DNA of 64,000 nucleotides from Neoroseomonas alkaliterrae (GTDB lineage: Bacteria > Pseudomonadota > Alphaproteobacteria > Acetobacterales > Acetobacteraceae), in NCBI RefSeq assembly GCF_014199195.1, contig NZ_JACIJE010000006.1:62001-126000 (forward strand), in the 5' to 3' direction. The position numbers and the translations under genes were made by a program. The notes under the pieces were generated by a model. The model searched no databases, was not told where the DNA came from, and saw nothing but the letters and a program-made list of their open reading frames with translations. This document shows, one piece after another, positions 34,201-42,062 of this stretch (positions are counted from its first letter, which is position 1; each line of letters starts with the position of its first letter).

Positions 34201-36269
34201 CCGCTCGGCTGGCAGTCGATATCGGCGGCACCTTCACCGACCTCGCCATCGAGAAGGGCGGGCAGCGCTGGACGGCCAAGGTCCTGACCACGCCATCCGC
34301 GCCCGAGAAGGGCGTGCTGGAGGGTGTCGCGCAGGTGCTCGCCAAGGCGGGCATGGCGCCGGGCGAGCTCTCGCTGCTCATCCACGGCACGACGCTCGCG
34401 ACCAATGCCATCATCGAGCGCAAGGGCGCGCGCACCGCGCTGCTGACGACCGAGGGCTTCCGCGACGTGCTCGCTCTCGCCAACGAGGCGCGCTACGACC
34501 AGTACGACCTCAACATCGAGCTGCCGCAGCCGCTCGTCCGCCGCCGCTGGCGCCTGCCGGTGCCCGAGCGGCTCGACAACACCGGCAAGGTCCTGCTGCC
34601 GCTGGATGAGGCGGCGCTGCGCCAGCAGGTCGAGTTCCTCAAGGGCGAGGGCATCGAGAGCCTCGCCATCGGCTTCCTGCATGCCTTCGTGAACCCGGCG
34701 CATGAGCGCCGTGCCGCCGAGATCGTGCGCGAGATGTGGCCCGGGCTGCCCATCTCGCTCTCCTCCGAGGTCTCGCCCGAGATGCGCGAATGGGAGCGCT
34801 TCAGCACCACCGTCGCGAATGCCTATGTGCAGCCGCTGATGGCGACCTATCTCGGGCGGCTCGAGGCCGGCCTGCGCGCGGCGGGTGTCGCCTGCCCGCT
34901 GTTCCTGATGCTCTCGGGCGGCGGGCTGACCACGATCGAGACGGCCTCGCGCTTCCCGATCCGCCTGGTGGAATCGGGCCCTGCGGGGGGCGCGATCTTC
35001 TCCGCCTTCGTCGCGAGGCAGCGCGGCTTCGACAAGGTGCTCTCCTTCGACATGGGCGGCACCACGGCGAAGGTCTGCCTGATCGACGGCTTCCGCCCGC
35101 AGGCGTCCCGCACCTTCGAGGTGGCGCGCGTCGGCCGCTTCAAGAAGGGATCGGGCCTGCCGCTGCGCATCCCGGTGATCGAGATGGTGGAGATCGGCGC
35201 CGGAGGCGGCTCCATCGCGCAGGTGGACGGGATGGGCCGCATCCAGGTGGGGCCGGAATCGGCAGGCGCCGATCCGGGACCGGCCTGCTATGGCCGCGGC
35301 GGCACGCATCCGGCGGTGACGGATGCGAACCTCGTGCTCGGCCGCTACGAGCCCTCGCTCTTCGCCGGCGGCTCGCTGCCGCTGAAGCCCGATCTGGCGC
35401 GGGAGGCGCTCGTGGCCCATGTCGGTGGCCGGCTCGGGCTCTCGGCGGAGATGGCCGGTCTCGGCGTGGTCGAGATGGTGGACGAGAACATGGCGAATGC
35501 CGCGCGCGTGCATGCCATCGAGAGCGGAAAGTCATACGAGGGGCGCATCGTCATCGCCTTCGGCGGCGGCGGCCCCGTCCATGGCTACCGCGTCTGCGAG
35601 AAGATCGGCGTCAAGCGCATGCTGGTGCCCTCGGGTGCTGGCGTCGGCTCGGCCATCGGCTTCCTGCGCGCGCCGGTCGCCTATGAGGTGGTGCGCTCGC
35701 TCTACCAGCGTTTCGGCAGTTTCGACCTCGCGGCGGTGAACGCGCTGCTGGCCTCCATGTCGGCCGAGGCGACGCAGGTGGTGAGCGAGGGCGCCTTCGG
35801 CGCGCCGGTCGAGGAGACGCGCATCGCCTACATGCGCTATGTCGGCCAGGGGCACGAAATCCCGGTGCCGCTGCCGCCGCGCGCGCTGACGGCCGCCGAC
35901 GTGGCCGGCATCCGCGCGCTCTACGATGCCGAATATGCCCGCTTCTACGACCGGCCAGTGCCGGGCTCGGATGTGGAGATCCTCTCCTTCGCCGTCACGG
36001 TGCGCACGGTGGAGGCGCATGTGGAACCGGTGGCGCCGGTGGCCGATGCGCCCGCGCCGAAGCCGGTCCGCGTGCAGATGGTGCGCGACACGGCGACGGG
36101 CGAGGTGGGCGAATGGCCGGTCTATGACCGCGCCCATCTGCCGCCGGGCGCGACCATCCCCGGCCCCGCCATCGTGGCGGAAGCCGAGACCAGCACGCTG
36201 GTCGGCCCCGGCTGGACGTGCCGGATGGATGGGCTCGGCTATCTCGACCTGACGCAGGAGGCCGCGTGA
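34197..36269 (+). CDS. Hydantoinase/oxoprolinase subunit A (HyuA-like)
   Basis: A 690-residue ATP-dependent hydantoinase/5-oxoprolinase alpha-type subunit of the ASKHA fold. It begins RLAVDIGGTFTDLAI (phosphate-binding loop 1), has HGTTLATNAI (about 64-73), the second phosphate loop DMGGTTAK near residue 285, and a FGGGGPVHGY adenosine-site motif. The GTG at 34197 overlaps the amidase stop, and the conserved first strand starts within four residues, so this start is firm. With the beta subunit it would use ATP to open a five-membered lactam or imide ring. 5-Oxoproline, N-methylhydantoin or acetophenone carboxylase-like substrates are all possible. Confidence 0.92.
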   Translation: MTARLAVDIGGTFTDLAIEKGGQRWTAKVLTTPSAPEKGVLEGVAQVLAKAGMAPGELSLLIHGTTLATNAIIERKGARTALLTTEGFRDVLALANEARYDQYDLNIELPQPLVRRRWRLPVPERLDNTGKVLLPLDEAALRQQVEFLKGEGIESLAIGFLHAFVNPAHERRAAEIVREMWPGLPISLSSEVSPEMREWERFSTTVANAYVQPLMATYLGRLEAGLRAAGVACPLFLMLSGGGLTTIETASRFPIRLVESGPAGGAIFSAFVARQRGFDKVLSFDMGGTTAKVCLIDGFRPQASRTFEVARVGRFKKGSGLPLRIPVIEMVEIGAGGGSIAQVDGMGRIQVGPESAGADPGPACYGRGGTHPAVTDANLVLGRYEPSLFAGGSLPLKPDLAREALVAHVGGRLGLSAEMAGLGVVEMVDENMANAARVHAIESGKSYEGRIVIAFGGGGPVHGYRVCEKIGVKRMLVPSGAGVGSAIGFLRAPVAYEVVRSLYQRFGSFDLAAVNALLASMSAEATQVVSEGAFGAPVEETRIAYMRYVGQGHEIPVPLPPRALTAADVAGIRALYDAEYARFYDRPVPGSDVEILSFAVTVRTVEAHVEPVAPVADAPAPKPVRVQMVRDTATGEVGEWPVYDRAHLPPGATIPGPAIVAEAETSTLVGPGWTCRMDGLGYLDLTQEAA

Positions 36270-37945
36270 TGAGCAAGGAAACCGGCGCGCTCGCGCAGAT
36301 CCAGCGCCAGATCCAGTGGAATCGCCTGATCGCCGTGGTGGAGGAGCAGGCGCAGACCATGATCCGCACCGCCTTCAGCACCACGGTGCGCGAGGCGGGC
36401 GACCTTTCCGCCGGCATCTTCGACCTCGAGGGGCGGATGCTGGCCCAGGCCGTGACCGGCACGCCGGGCCATGTGAACTCCATGGCGGAATCGGTCGCGC
36501 ATTTTCTCGCCAAGTTCCCCGCGCACACCATGCAGCCGGGCGACCACTACATCACCAACGACCCCTGGCTCGCGACCGGCCACCTGCACGACCTCACGGT
36601 CGTCACGCCCGCCTTCCGCAACGGGAAGATCGTGGGCCTGTTCGCCAACACCGCGCACATCATCGACATCGGCGGCCTCGGGATGGGGCCGGAGGGGCGG
36701 TCGGTCTTCGAGGAAGGTCTCTACATCCCGATCGTGAAGTGCTTCGACCGCAACGTCCCGAACGAGACCTTCTTCGACTTCATCCGCGCCGGCTCCCGCA
36801 CGCCGGTGGAACTCGAGGGCGACATCTACTCCCTCTGCGCCTGCAACGACGCCGGCGCGAAGCGGCTCGTGGAGATGATGGACGAGTTCGCGATGGACAG
36901 CCTCGACGAGCTCGCGCACTCCATCTTCGAGGCAAGCACGCGCGCGACGCTGGCCGAGATCGCGAAACTGCCGCGCGGCACCTATCGCGCCGAGATCCGC
37001 TCCGACGGCTACGAGGCGCCGGTCACGCTGAAGGCCGCGATGACCATCCACGCGGACCGCATCGTGGTGGATTTCGCCGGCACCTCGGGCCTGTCCAACC
37101 GCGGCATCAACGTGCCCCCCGCCTATTGCCGCGCCTATGCCTGCTTCGGCATCAAGTGCGTGGTGGCGCCCGAGGTTCCCAACAACTGGGCGAGCCTCAG
37201 GCCCTTCGAGATGGAGATCCCGCAGGGCTGCATCCTCAACGCGCCGCGCCCCTATCCGGTCAGCGTGCGGCACGTGATCGGGCAGCTTCTGCCCGACCTG
37301 ATGATGGGCTGCCTGCACCAGGCGGTCCCGCACCGGGTGAATGCCGAAGGCTCCTCCGCGCTGTGGAACCCGCCGCTGCGGGGTGGTTCCCAGGTTTCGG
37401 GCCCGGCCGCCGAGGTCGAGGATTTCGAGATCATCACCTTCAACTCCGGCGGCACCGGCGCGCGCCCGGGCAAGGACGGGCTGGACGGCACGGCCTTCCC
37501 CTCGGGCGTGCGCACCATGCCGGTGGAGGCGACCGAGAACGTCGCGCCCGTGATCTTCTGGAAGAAGGAACTCAGGCCGGATTCCGCCGGCCCCGGCCGC
37601 ACCCGCGGCGGCTTCGGGCAGGTCATGGAGATCGGAGCCAAGGGCGATGCGGAGTTCGCGGTGAACGCCATCTTCGACCGCGTGGCCAACCCGCCCAAGG
37701 GCCGCGACGGCGGCGGCGATGGCGCGGCCGGCTGGGTCGGCCTGAACGACGCCAATGGCACCGTGCTGCGGACCAAGGGGTTCCAGATCATTCCGAAGGG
37801 GCGGCGGCTGCTGCTCAAACTCCCGGGCGGCGGCGGCATGGGCAACCCGAAGGAACGCGACCCCGCGCTGGTGAGGCGCGATGTCGAGGACGGGCTGGTG
37901 AGCGAGGAGGCCGCGCGGCGCATCTATGGCTACGCCGCGGAGTGA
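36269..37945 (+). CDS. Hydantoinase/oxoprolinase subunit B (HyuB-like)
   Basis: A 558-residue beta-type subunit of the same enzyme. Typical stretches are REAGDLSAGIFDLEGRMLAQ at about 38-57, HYITNDPWLATGHLHD (about 91-106) and a late KLPGGGGMGNP. It starts at ATG 36269, which shares one base with the HyuA stop (TGATG), so alpha and beta are made in matched amounts. GCAGGAGG precedes it. The protein ends 111 bases before the convergent motA gene. Together with the amidase it forms the core of an apparent ring-opening pathway. Confidence 0.92.
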   Translation: MSKETGALAQIQRQIQWNRLIAVVEEQAQTMIRTAFSTTVREAGDLSAGIFDLEGRMLAQAVTGTPGHVNSMAESVAHFLAKFPAHTMQPGDHYITNDPWLATGHLHDLTVVTPAFRNGKIVGLFANTAHIIDIGGLGMGPEGRSVFEEGLYIPIVKCFDRNVPNETFFDFIRAGSRTPVELEGDIYSLCACNDAGAKRLVEMMDEFAMDSLDELAHSIFEASTRATLAEIAKLPRGTYRAEIRSDGYEAPVTLKAAMTIHADRIVVDFAGTSGLSNRGINVPPAYCRAYACFGIKCVVAPEVPNNWASLRPFEMEIPQGCILNAPRPYPVSVRHVIGQLLPDLMMGCLHQAVPHRVNAEGSSALWNPPLRGGSQVSGPAAEVEDFEIITFNSGGTGARPGKDGLDGTAFPSGVRTMPVEATENVAPVIFWKKELRPDSAGPGRTRGGFGQVMEIGAKGDAEFAVNAIFDRVANPPKGRDGGGDGAAGWVGLNDANGTVLRTKGFQIIPKGRRLLLKLPGGGGMGNPKERDPALVRRDVEDGLVSEEAARRIYGYAAE

Positions 37946-38005
37946 CGGGGCGGCCGTATAGGAGCAGGCGCCACGCTCCATGCCGTGCCTGATGTGGCCT
38001 TCGCA

Positions 38006-38031
38006 CTTGCGACGCCGCAAACCATCGCAAG
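38006..38031. terminator. Inverted repeat between hyuB-like and motA
   Basis: CTTGCGA at 38006-38012 and TCGCAAG at 38025-38031 form a 7-bp stem with a 12-base loop in the gap between two convergent genes. It is the only clear structure in that gap and may end both transcripts. No T run. Confidence 0.35.
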
Positions 38032-38056
38032 ATGGACGGGCGCGTGCTTCGGCCGC

Positions 38057-38923
38057 TCAGCCGATCTGCAGCTCCTGCAGCGCCTGCTCCAGCTCCTGGA
38101 AAGTCGGCATGTGGCTGCTCGGCACCAGCTTGCGGCCGGTCTCGACCGCGACCTGCGGCGCGTTGCCGTGCAGATGCGCGACGATGACGGCCTTGATCAC
38201 CTCATAGTAGCGCGATTCCTCCTCCACCACGCCGCGCAGCCGCGTCGCCATCGGGCCGACGATGCCGTAGGCGAGGAAGACGCCGAGGAAGGTGCCGACG
38301 AGCGCGCCGCCGATCATCTTGCCGAGCACTGCCGGCGGCTCGCTGATCGAGGCCATGGTCTTGATGACGCCGAGCACGGCGGCGACGATGCCGAGCGCGG
38401 GCAGCGCATCCGCCATGTTCTGGATGGCGTGGGAGGGGTGCAGCTCCTCCTCCCGAAGCTTCTTCAGTTCCCGCCCCATCACGTCCTCGATCTGGTGCGG
38501 GTCGTCGGCGTTCATGCCGACCATACGGAGGTAGTCGCAGATCATCATCACCGCGTGGCGGTCGGCGGCGATCTTGGGGAATTTCTGGAAGGCGGCGCTC
38601 TCCTCGGGCTTCTCGATATGCGGCTCGAGCGCCATCGGCCCCTTGGTCTGCGCGAGGCGGACCAGGTAGTAGAGGATGGAGAGGATCTCGGTGTAGTCCT
38701 GCTTGTGGTAGCGCGCGCCCTTGAGGATCTTCCCGATGCCGCCGAGCGTGTGCTTCACGTCGTGCATCGAGTTGGAGCTGAGGAAGGCGGCGAGCGCGGC
38801 GCCGCCGATCATCATCATCTCGAAGGGCAGGGCCTTGACGATGATGTCGAACTTGCCGCCGGCGAGCATGTAGCCGCCGAAGACCATCACGAAGAGCAGG
38901 ACGACGCCGATGATCGAGGTCAT
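38057..38923 (-). CDS. motA: Flagellar motor stator protein MotA
   Basis: A 288-residue stator subunit of the proton-driven flagellar motor, normal length. Four membrane segments lie at about 2-22, 33-50, 172-190 and 205-225. The two conserved prolines are Pro175 (ALPALGIVA) and Pro224 (YGIVGPMA). The cytoplasmic loop has Arg89 and Glu100 in LVRLAQTKGPMALE, where charged residues contact FliG. It follows motB on the minus strand with an ATGA overlap, an unusual order because motA precedes motB in most operons. Here motB is upstream, so the transcript reads motB-motA. No other flagellar gene is in the window. Confidence 0.95.
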   Translation of the reverse strand: MTSIIGVVLLFVMVFGGYMLAGGKFDIIVKALPFEMMMIGGAALAAFLSSNSMHDVKHTLGGIGKILKGARYHKQDYTEILSILYYLVRLAQTKGPMALEPHIEKPEESAAFQKFPKIAADRHAVMMICDYLRMVGMNADDPHQIEDVMGRELKKLREEELHPSHAIQNMADALPALGIVAAVLGVIKTMASISEPPAVLGKMIGGALVGTFLGVFLAYGIVGPMATRLRGVVEEESRYYEVIKAVIVAHLHGNAPQVAVETGRKLVPSSHMPTFQELEQALQELQIG

Positions 38924-39975
38924 CGCCCGGGCTCCTCGCGGATCTGGCGCAGCAGCGTGATCGAGACGCGCCGGTTCGCCGGCGCGGCCGTGTCCTCCGG
39001 GATCAGCGGCTCGCGGTCCGCGCGGCCGCTGACGCTGCGGATGCGCTCCTCCGGGATCCCGGCCTCGGACAGAAGGCGCCGCGTCATGTTGGCGCGCTCG
39101 GCCGAGAGGTCCCAGTTGCTGCGCCCGGCGCCGCCACGGAACGGCGTGCTGTCCGTGTGGCCTTCGATGTAGATGGGGTTGCGCAGGCGCAGCGCGGCCT
39201 GCGCGACGCGGGTGAGCAGCGCGCGCGCCCGCTCGTTCGGCGTGGCCCCGCCGAGCGCGAACATCGGCAGCCCCTCAGCGTCCACGAGCTGGATGCGCAG
39301 CCCCTCCAGCGTCTGCTCCACGAGCAATTGCCGCGCGAGGTCCGCGAGTGCGGGGTCGGCGGCGACGGCCTCGCGGATCTGCTGCGCCGCCTGTTCGAAG
39401 GCCTCGCGCTCGCGGCGCGCAAGTTCGCGGCGCAGCTCGGCCTCCGAGAGGGCGTCGGGGCGGGGATCCGGGGCGGGCTCGTCCGCCGGCCCGCCGCGGG
39501 GCGGCTCGGGGCCGCTCAACGCCCCCGGCGGCGTCGGCGCGACGAGGCGCGGATCCTCGGCCTCCTCGCGGCCTTCGGGGCCGTCGCGGCGGGTCATGGG
39601 GCGCGCGGGAGTGTCGGTGTCGTCCTCCTCGATGTCGAGGACAACGGGCTGCCGCCCGGGCTGGATGGTCAGCGCGCCGGTGGTCGAGGTCTGGTTGCCC
39701 TGGTCGTTCGGGGTCTGCCCGCCGAAGGGCGCCCCGGAGCCGGAGACGGAGCGGGCGAGCAGGTTGGTCGGCGCGAAATAATCGGCCAGGCCCCGGCGCT
39801 GTTCCTCGGTGGTGGCGTTGAGCAGCCACATCAGGAGGAAGAAGGCCATCATGGCGGTCACGAAATCGGCGTAGGCGACCTTCCACGCGCCCCCATGGTG
39901 GCCGTGATCGCCGCCTTCCTCCCGGCGGATCACGATCGTGCCGCCGCCCTGGGGGCCTTTTGCCTTGCCGGACAT
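38920..39975 (-). CDS. motB: Flagellar motor protein MotB
   Basis: A 351-residue stator subunit. Order: short basic cytoplasmic tail, one membrane helix (about 36-54) with the proton-binding Asp37 in WKVAYADFVTAMMAFF, a long Pro- and acid-rich periplasmic linker (about 65-190), and an OmpA-like peptidoglycan-binding domain (about 215-345) with EGHTDSTPF and NWDLSAERA. Translation start is ATG 39975; the long open frame upstream has no conservation. Its stop overlaps the motA start. It is divergent from the formylglutamate amidohydrolase gene 89 bases away. The linker is longer than in E. coli MotB (308 residues total). Confidence 0.93.
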   Translation of the reverse strand: MSGKAKGPQGGGTIVIRREEGGDHGHHGGAWKVAYADFVTAMMAFFLLMWLLNATTEEQRRGLADYFAPTNLLARSVSGSGAPFGGQTPNDQGNQTSTTGALTIQPGRQPVVLDIEEDDTDTPARPMTRRDGPEGREEAEDPRLVAPTPPGALSGPEPPRGGPADEPAPDPRPDALSEAELRRELARREREAFEQAAQQIREAVAADPALADLARQLLVEQTLEGLRIQLVDAEGLPMFALGGATPNERARALLTRVAQAALRLRNPIYIEGHTDSTPFRGGAGRSNWDLSAERANMTRRLLSEAGIPEERIRSVSGRADREPLIPEDTAAPANRRVSITLLRQIREEPGR

Positions 39976-40064
39976 CGCGGCGCAGCATGCGGCCCCTCTG
40001 CTGACCAATTCGCTAATCCGTCCCGCGTGACAGGGGCGGGGCGCTATGGTTTGGTCGCCCTCGC

Positions 40065-40943
40065 ATGGACCTTCCCGCCCAGACGCTCGGCGCGGGCGCC
40101 GAGGCGGCGCCCTACACGATCTACCGCCCGGCGCGGCAGACCATGCCCGTGGTCTTCGCCTCCCCCCATTCCGGACAGGACTACCCGGCCGATTTCGTGG
40201 CGGAGGCGCGGCTCGACCCGCTCGCGCTCCGGCGCAGCGAGGATTCCTTCGTGGACGAGATCTTCGCCGCCGCGCCCGCCCATGGCGCGCCGCTGCTGGC
40301 CGCGACCTTCCCGCGCGTCTGGTGCGACGTGAACCGCGAGCCCTGGGAACTCGACCCCAGCATGTTCGACGGGCCCCTGCCGCCCTGGGTGAACACCTCG
40401 AGCCCGCGCGTGGGGGCCGGGCTCGGCACCATCGCCCGCATCGTCGCGACAGGCGAGACGATCTACCGCCGCCGGCTGCGCTTTTCGGAGGCCGAGGCGC
40501 GCATCCGGGCCTGCTGGGAACCCTACCACGCCGCCCTTTCCCGCCTGATCGCCGAGACCCGCGCCCGCTTCGGCGTATGCCTGCTGGTGGACTGCCATTC
40601 CATGCCCGCCCACCCGGCCCAGGCCGCCAACCCGCCCGACATGGTGCTCGGCGATGCGCATGGCACGGCCTGCGCGCCGCGGGCCACACGCCTGGTCGAG
40701 GAGGCGCTGGTCGGGCTCGGCTACCGCGTCCGGCGCAACGACCCCTATGCCGGCGGCTATGTCACGCGCCATTACGGGCGGCCGCGGGAGGGGGTCCACG
40801 CGCTGCAGATCGAACTCGCGCGCGCGCTCTACATGGATGAGGCCCGGATCGAGCGCGGGCCGGGCCTGCCGGCTCTGGCGCGCAACGTCACGACCCTGAT
40901 CGGGCATCTGGCGCGGGTGGATTGGGGCTTCCTGCGGCCTTGA
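40065..40943 (+). CDS. N-formylglutamate amidohydrolase family protein
   Basis: A 292-residue zinc-type amidohydrolase. The family signature SPHSGQDYP lies at 33-41, followed by CDVNREPWELDP and DCHSMPAHP (about 173-181), which carry likely metal ligands. Characterised members hydrolyse N-formyl-L-glutamate to glutamate and formate, the last step of one histidine-degradation route (HutG). No hut genes are in the window, so the physiological role is uncertain; peptide or formyl-amino acid hydrolysis is possible. No clear ribosome binding site precedes the ATG. It is divergent from motB. Confidence 0.88.
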   Translation: MDLPAQTLGAGAEAAPYTIYRPARQTMPVVFASPHSGQDYPADFVAEARLDPLALRRSEDSFVDEIFAAAPAHGAPLLAATFPRVWCDVNREPWELDPSMFDGPLPPWVNTSSPRVGAGLGTIARIVATGETIYRRRLRFSEAEARIRACWEPYHAALSRLIAETRARFGVCLLVDCHSMPAHPAQAANPPDMVLGDAHGTACAPRATRLVEEALVGLGYRVRRNDPYAGGYVTRHYGRPREGVHALQIELARALYMDEARIERGPGLPALARNVTTLIGHLARVDWGFLRP

Positions 40944-40986
40944 TGCGCCGCAGCATTCCGGAGAACGCCTTGCTCCCGTGGGGCGG

Positions 40987-41075
40987 AAAAAAAGAAGGCG
41001 GTGCCCGAAGGCACCGCCAAGTTTAGGGAGGAAACGTCCAAGAAAGACGGCGGGAGGCGAGGCCGACCCGCCGCA
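40987..41075 (-). ncRNA. Candidate trans-acting sRNA, MmgR/alpha-r8-like
   Basis: On the minus strand three elements lie in the order of the alphaproteobacterial MmgR (alpha-r8) sRNAs. First, a 5' stem-loop (41073-41067 pairs with 41054-41048, 7 bp CGGCGGG/CCCGCCG, 12-base loop). Second, an unpaired linker with TTTCCTCCCT (41033-41024), the conserved anti-Shine-Dalgarno decamer of that family as I recall it. Third, a 9-bp terminator stem (GGCGGTGCC/GGCACCGCC, 41018-40997) capped by a UUCG tetraloop and followed by TTC and seven Ts (40993-40987). Predicted length is about 89 nt; MmgR is about 77. Target mRNAs would be repressed at their ribosome binding sites. No protein-coding frame explains the structure. 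Confidence 0.75.
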
Positions 41076-41081
41076 GGCCGG

Positions 41082-41110
41082 TAGTTAGGCGCGTTTGCAG
41101 GGCTTCGCAA
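41082..41110 (-). promoter_or_regulatory. Possible promoter of the sRNA
   Basis: Minus-strand TTGCGA (41110-41105) and TAACTA (41087-41082) are 17 bases apart and place the transcription start near 41075, exactly at the base of the sRNA 5' stem. The -35 box matches the sigma-70 consensus at four of six bases; the -10 box is poor, so this is tentative. Confidence 0.35.
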
Positions 41111-41120
41111 GGGGAATTTT

Positions 41121-41162
41121 GCAGCGCAGCATGAATGTCGCAACGCAGCATGCGAACGCATG
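41121..41162. promoter_or_regulatory. Direct repeats and palindrome, possible operator
   Basis: GCAGCGCAGCATG (41121-41133) and GCAACGCAGCATG (41140-41152) are 12/13 identical and start 19 bases apart, about two helix turns. The second runs into a perfect palindrome CATGCGAACGCATG (41149-41162). They lie between the sRNA promoter and the lytic transglycosylase gene in a locally AT-richer stretch, and could be protein-binding sites for either. Confidence 0.4.
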
Positions 41163-41198
41163 TTTATTGCGTGGCATGGCGCTTGCGGTTTCCAGGCC

Positions 41199-42035
41199 AT
41201 GCCAAGCCACCCCCATGCTGCCCCCGCCTCGCGCGCGCGCCTGTCGCGACTGATGGCCCTGCTGCTGGGACTCGCGCCTGTTCCGCAGGCGCTTGCGCTG
41301 CCCGCGCCGGAGCCCGGCGCCGCCTGCCGCGCCGCCATCGCCATGGCCGAGCGCGAGCGCGACGTGCCTGCCGGGCTGCTCCAGGCGATCGGGCGCGTCG
41401 AATCCGGCCGCCGGGACCCCGCGACCGGGCGCATCATTCCCTGGCCTTGGACGATCAATGCCGAGGGGCGCGGCATGTATTTCCCGACACGCGAGGCAGC
41501 GATTGCCGAGGTGCGGCAACTCCAGGCCCGCGGCGTCCGGCTGATCGATGTGGGGTGCATGCAGGTGAACCTGCATCACCATCCGAACGCCTTTGCCTCG
41601 CTGGAAGCCGCCTTCGACCCACTGACCAATGCGCGCTACGCCGCGCAGTTCCTGTCTGACCTGCGCGCCGCCGCGGGGGATTGGGCGCGCGCGGCCGGGC
41701 ACTACCACTCCCAGACGCCCGAGCGGGCCGAGCCCTACCGCGCCCGGGTGCTGGCCGCCTGGGCCGGCGAGCAGGGGCGGCCGGCCGGGGATCCGGCGGC
41801 CGAAGCCGCGCTGCTCGCGCGCTTCGCCGCCGGCGGGGCGGCCTCCGGGCCGCTCAGCCTCGCGAACCGGGCCGAGCGGGCCCAGGTGCTGCCGGCGGCG
41901 AACCCGGGGCAGGGGCGCGGCCTCGACGCCTACCGCGCGGCGCCGATCATGATGGTGGGCCGGCCGGCCGCGCAGCCGCCGGCCCAGCCGCCCGGCCGCG
42001 TGACGCCCTTCGCCTTCTTCCGGCGCCCGGGCTGA
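41199..42035 (+). CDS. Lytic transglycosylase, SLT domain
   Basis: A periplasmic peptidoglycan lytic transglycosylase of 278 residues from ATG 41199. A hydrophobic secretion signal is followed by an SLT domain with the catalytic Glu in AIGRVESGRRDP (residue 68 from this start). Later motifs are MQVNLHHHP and the Tyr-containing AAGHYHS. Three ATGs are possible (41160, 41199, 41253), none with a good ribosome binding site. I prefer 41199 because 41160 lies inside a palindrome and 41253 would cut off the basic n-region of the signal. The C-terminal 80 residues are Ala/Pro-rich and probably flexible. Single-domain enzymes of this size often serve envelope-spanning machines; the nearby stator genes make a flagellar role possible. 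Confidence 0.85.
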   Translation: MPSHPHAAPASRARLSRLMALLLGLAPVPQALALPAPEPGAACRAAIAMAERERDVPAGLLQAIGRVESGRRDPATGRIIPWPWTINAEGRGMYFPTREAAIAEVRQLQARGVRLIDVGCMQVNLHHHPNAFASLEAAFDPLTNARYAAQFLSDLRAAAGDWARAAGHYHSQTPERAEPYRARVLAAWAGEQGRPAGDPAAEAALLARFAAGGAASGPLSLANRAERAQVLPAANPGQGRGLDAYRAAPIMMVGRPAAQPPAQPPGRVTPFAFFRRPG

Positions 42036-42062
42036 GCGCGCGAGGGTGCCGGGAGGATCGCC

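Noticed and set aside
40985-41018. Terminator assigned to the formylglutamate amidohydrolase gene
   Set aside because: The T run is on the minus strand only; on the plus strand the stem is followed by AAGTTTAG, so a minus-strand RNA explains it better.
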